A stretch of DNA of 7,493 bases, from contig VSMX01000109.1 in NCBI GenBank assembly GCA_009773975.1, forward strand, positions 1 through 7,493. The letters are read 5' to 3'. The position numbers were made by a program, and so were the translations under genes. Below, one piece after another: positions 6,954-7,493 of the stretch; the stretch's first letter is position 1, and every line of letters begins with the position of its first letter. The notes beneath the pieces were generated by a model. It made no database searches. It was not told where the DNA came from and was given only the letters and a program-made list of their open reading frames with translations. The DNA comes from Desulfovibrio sp. (GTDB lineage: Bacteria > Desulfobacterota > Desulfovibrionia > Desulfovibrionales > Desulfovibrionaceae).

Positions 6954-7268
6954 TTATGATTTTGGGTTTTCAATAACCTTATTCAGCATTTCCCCGCACC
7001 TGTTTTTCCAGCGGCTCAATTCAACTTTTTCGCTGATGCGCATTTGCTCGTATGCGGTTTTGATGGGCTGGCGACGGGAATAAAGGGCAGTGGCTACACT
7101 CGGGGACAATACGGGAAAATCAAGAGTCTTGCCTTGGGCTTCAACCTTTTCCCTGGCCTTTGATGTATTGTAAATTTCAAACTGCTCCGGCTGCCCGAAA
7201 AACAAATTCCTGCATACATGGATTGCGGCCTTGGGCAGGCTCTGCTGGAAGGAATGAAGCAGCTCCAC
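6954..7268 (-). CDS. Hypothetical protein, possibly a gene remnant
   Basis: This 104-codon frame starts at GTG 7268 and ends at TAA 6954. I do not recognise the family. The product is soluble-looking and basic, with no signal peptide, membrane segment or clear motif. It contains hydrophilic helical stretches such as RISEKVELSRWKNRCGEML near the C-terminus and LFFGQPEQFEIYNTSKAR in the first half. AGGG lies 6 bases before the GTG, a weak ribosome site. The same frame is open for a further 8 codons upstream, back to a TGA inside the 30-bp repeat at 7284-7313. An ATG at 7296 opens a different frame (MISK, then 35 more residues), so a frameshift in a formerly longer gene is possible. It is the first gene to the right of the palindromic element. 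It may be a real small gene, a decayed C-terminal fragment or chance. Confidence 0.4.
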   Translation of the reverse strand: MELLHSFQQSLPKAAIHVCRNLFFGQPEQFEIYNTSKAREKVEAQGKTLDFPVLSPSVATALYSRRQPIKTAYEQMRISEKVELSRWKNRCGEMLNKVIENPKS

Positions 7269-7283
7269 CGAATCCCTGTGGAT

Positions 7284-7313
7284 GTTTACTGATCATTCAG
7301 TTTTAAATTAAAC
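7284..7313. repeat. 30-bp repeat, copy 1
   Basis: This copy begins with GTTTACTGATCAT and ends with TTAAAC. It matches copy 2 (7416-7445) at 24 of 30 positions, including the first 13 without a difference. Its ends are inverted: ATGTTTA (7282-7288) pairs with TAAACAT (7309-7315). On the minus strand it contains an AT-rich stretch followed by ATGATCAGTAAAC. Confidence 0.7.
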
Positions 7314-7331
7314 ATAGCGGAGCGAAAGCCT

Positions 7332-7359
7332 GTCATGATTAAGCGGAACGTTTCATGAC
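7332..7359. repeat. Inverted repeat between the two 30-bp repeats
   Basis: GTCATGA (7332-7338) and TCATGAC (7353-7359) are perfectly inverted over 7 bp with a 14-base centre. A second dyad, AGTAAACGA (7377-7385) with TCGTTTACT (7414-7422), overlaps copy 2 of the 30-bp repeat. Both would suit protein binding sites, but no factor can be named. Confidence 0.4.
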
Positions 7360-7428
7360 TGTATGTTCATGAATAAAGTAAACGATCAGTATCATCCAGA
7401 AAACGGTCATCCGTCGTTTACTGATCAT
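7339..7428 (-). CDS. Possible 29-residue single-span membrane peptide
   Basis: ATG 7428 opens a 29-codon frame ending at TAA 7339. The peptide starts MISKRR, continues with the hydrophobic stretch MTVFWMILIVYFI (residues 7-19), and ends with the polar tail HEHTVMKRSA. A basic N-terminus plus one hydrophobic helix is the layout of small membrane proteins, including type I toxins such as Ibs. Just upstream on the minus strand lie TTGCGC and, 18 bases on, TATAAA, a fair promoter pair that would start transcription at or near the ATG. There is no Shine-Dalgarno site, and the frame is short enough to arise by chance, so this is a candidate only. Confidence 0.22.
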   Translation of the reverse strand: MISKRRMTVFWMILIVYFIHEHTVMKRSA

Positions 7429-7445
7429 CTATTTTATATTTAAAC
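7416..7445. repeat. 30-bp repeat, copy 2
   Basis: This is the same length and orientation as copy 1, exactly 132 bp away start to start. The first 13 bases are identical, and the end TTTAAAC keeps the inverted GTTTA/TAAAC termini. The variable part stays AT-rich. On the minus strand the repeat ends in ATGATCAGTAAAC, so both copies place an ATG and the codons for ISK at the same point. The remaining bases to the window edge (7446-7493) show nothing else I can support. Confidence 0.7.
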
Positions 7446-7493
7446 ACATCCTGCTTGCGCAAAACAGGCCTGAATCAGATGCGGATGGGAGCG

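Noticed and set aside
6710..6973. 87-codon minus-strand ORF across the palindromic element
   Set aside because: It needs a TTG start and spells out the inverted repeats. Its product is rich in Arg, Cys and Pro without a plausible fold. It also overlaps the hypothetical gene and the element.
7284..7445. CRISPR array
   Set aside because: There are only two copies with six differences, a 102-base gap, and no cas genes in view.
7446..7493. C-terminus of a gene entering from the right edge
   Set aside because: The minus-strand frames close after at most about 20 codons, and none of the short tails resembles a known protein end. Too little to call.

Overview
All supportable genes lie on the minus strand, so the window reads right to left as a compact bacterial defence or accessory segment. 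The DNA is moderately AT-rich, with bacterial Shine-Dalgarno (SD) sites, overlapping start and stop codons and a toxin-antitoxin pair. Nothing identifies a species. A Gram-negative anaerobe such as a Desulfovibrio relative is only an impression.

Layout, in transcription order. (1) 7493-7269: AT-rich and without a recognised gene. It carries two 30-bp repeats 132 bp apart, several short inverted repeats and a doubtful 29-codon membrane-peptide ORF. (2) 7268-6954: a 104-codon ORF of unknown function, possibly a gene remnant. (3) 6943-6777: a dense palindromic element. A 10-bp terminal inverted repeat encloses three consecutive perfect hairpins, which predicts a cloverleaf-like fold. (4) 6635-6062: a hicA-hicB toxin-antitoxin operon with a candidate operator-promoter. 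(5) 6061-5894: a short gap with two small hairpins and promoter-like hexamers. (6) 5893-2690: a 1067-residue protein with an N-terminal single-HKD phospholipase D-type nuclease domain fused to a complete Snf2-like helicase. (7) 2693-1: the first 897 codons of an Eco57I-type adenine-N6 DNA methyltransferase, which runs off the left edge just as its specificity domain begins.

Genes 6 and 7 overlap by four bases (ATGA) and are almost certainly translated together. They look like a two-subunit, ATP-dependent restriction-modification system. The methyltransferase would recognise and protect a site, and the Snf2 motor with its HKD nuclease would translocate on and cut unmodified DNA. The parts match the single-chain Type ISP enzymes (LlaGI, LlaBIII) but are split over two genes, with a PLD nuclease in place of the Mrr-type nuclease. 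The HicAB pair directly upstream could stabilise this cassette.

The least explained parts are the multi-hairpin element upstream of hicA and the paired 30-bp repeats at the right end.
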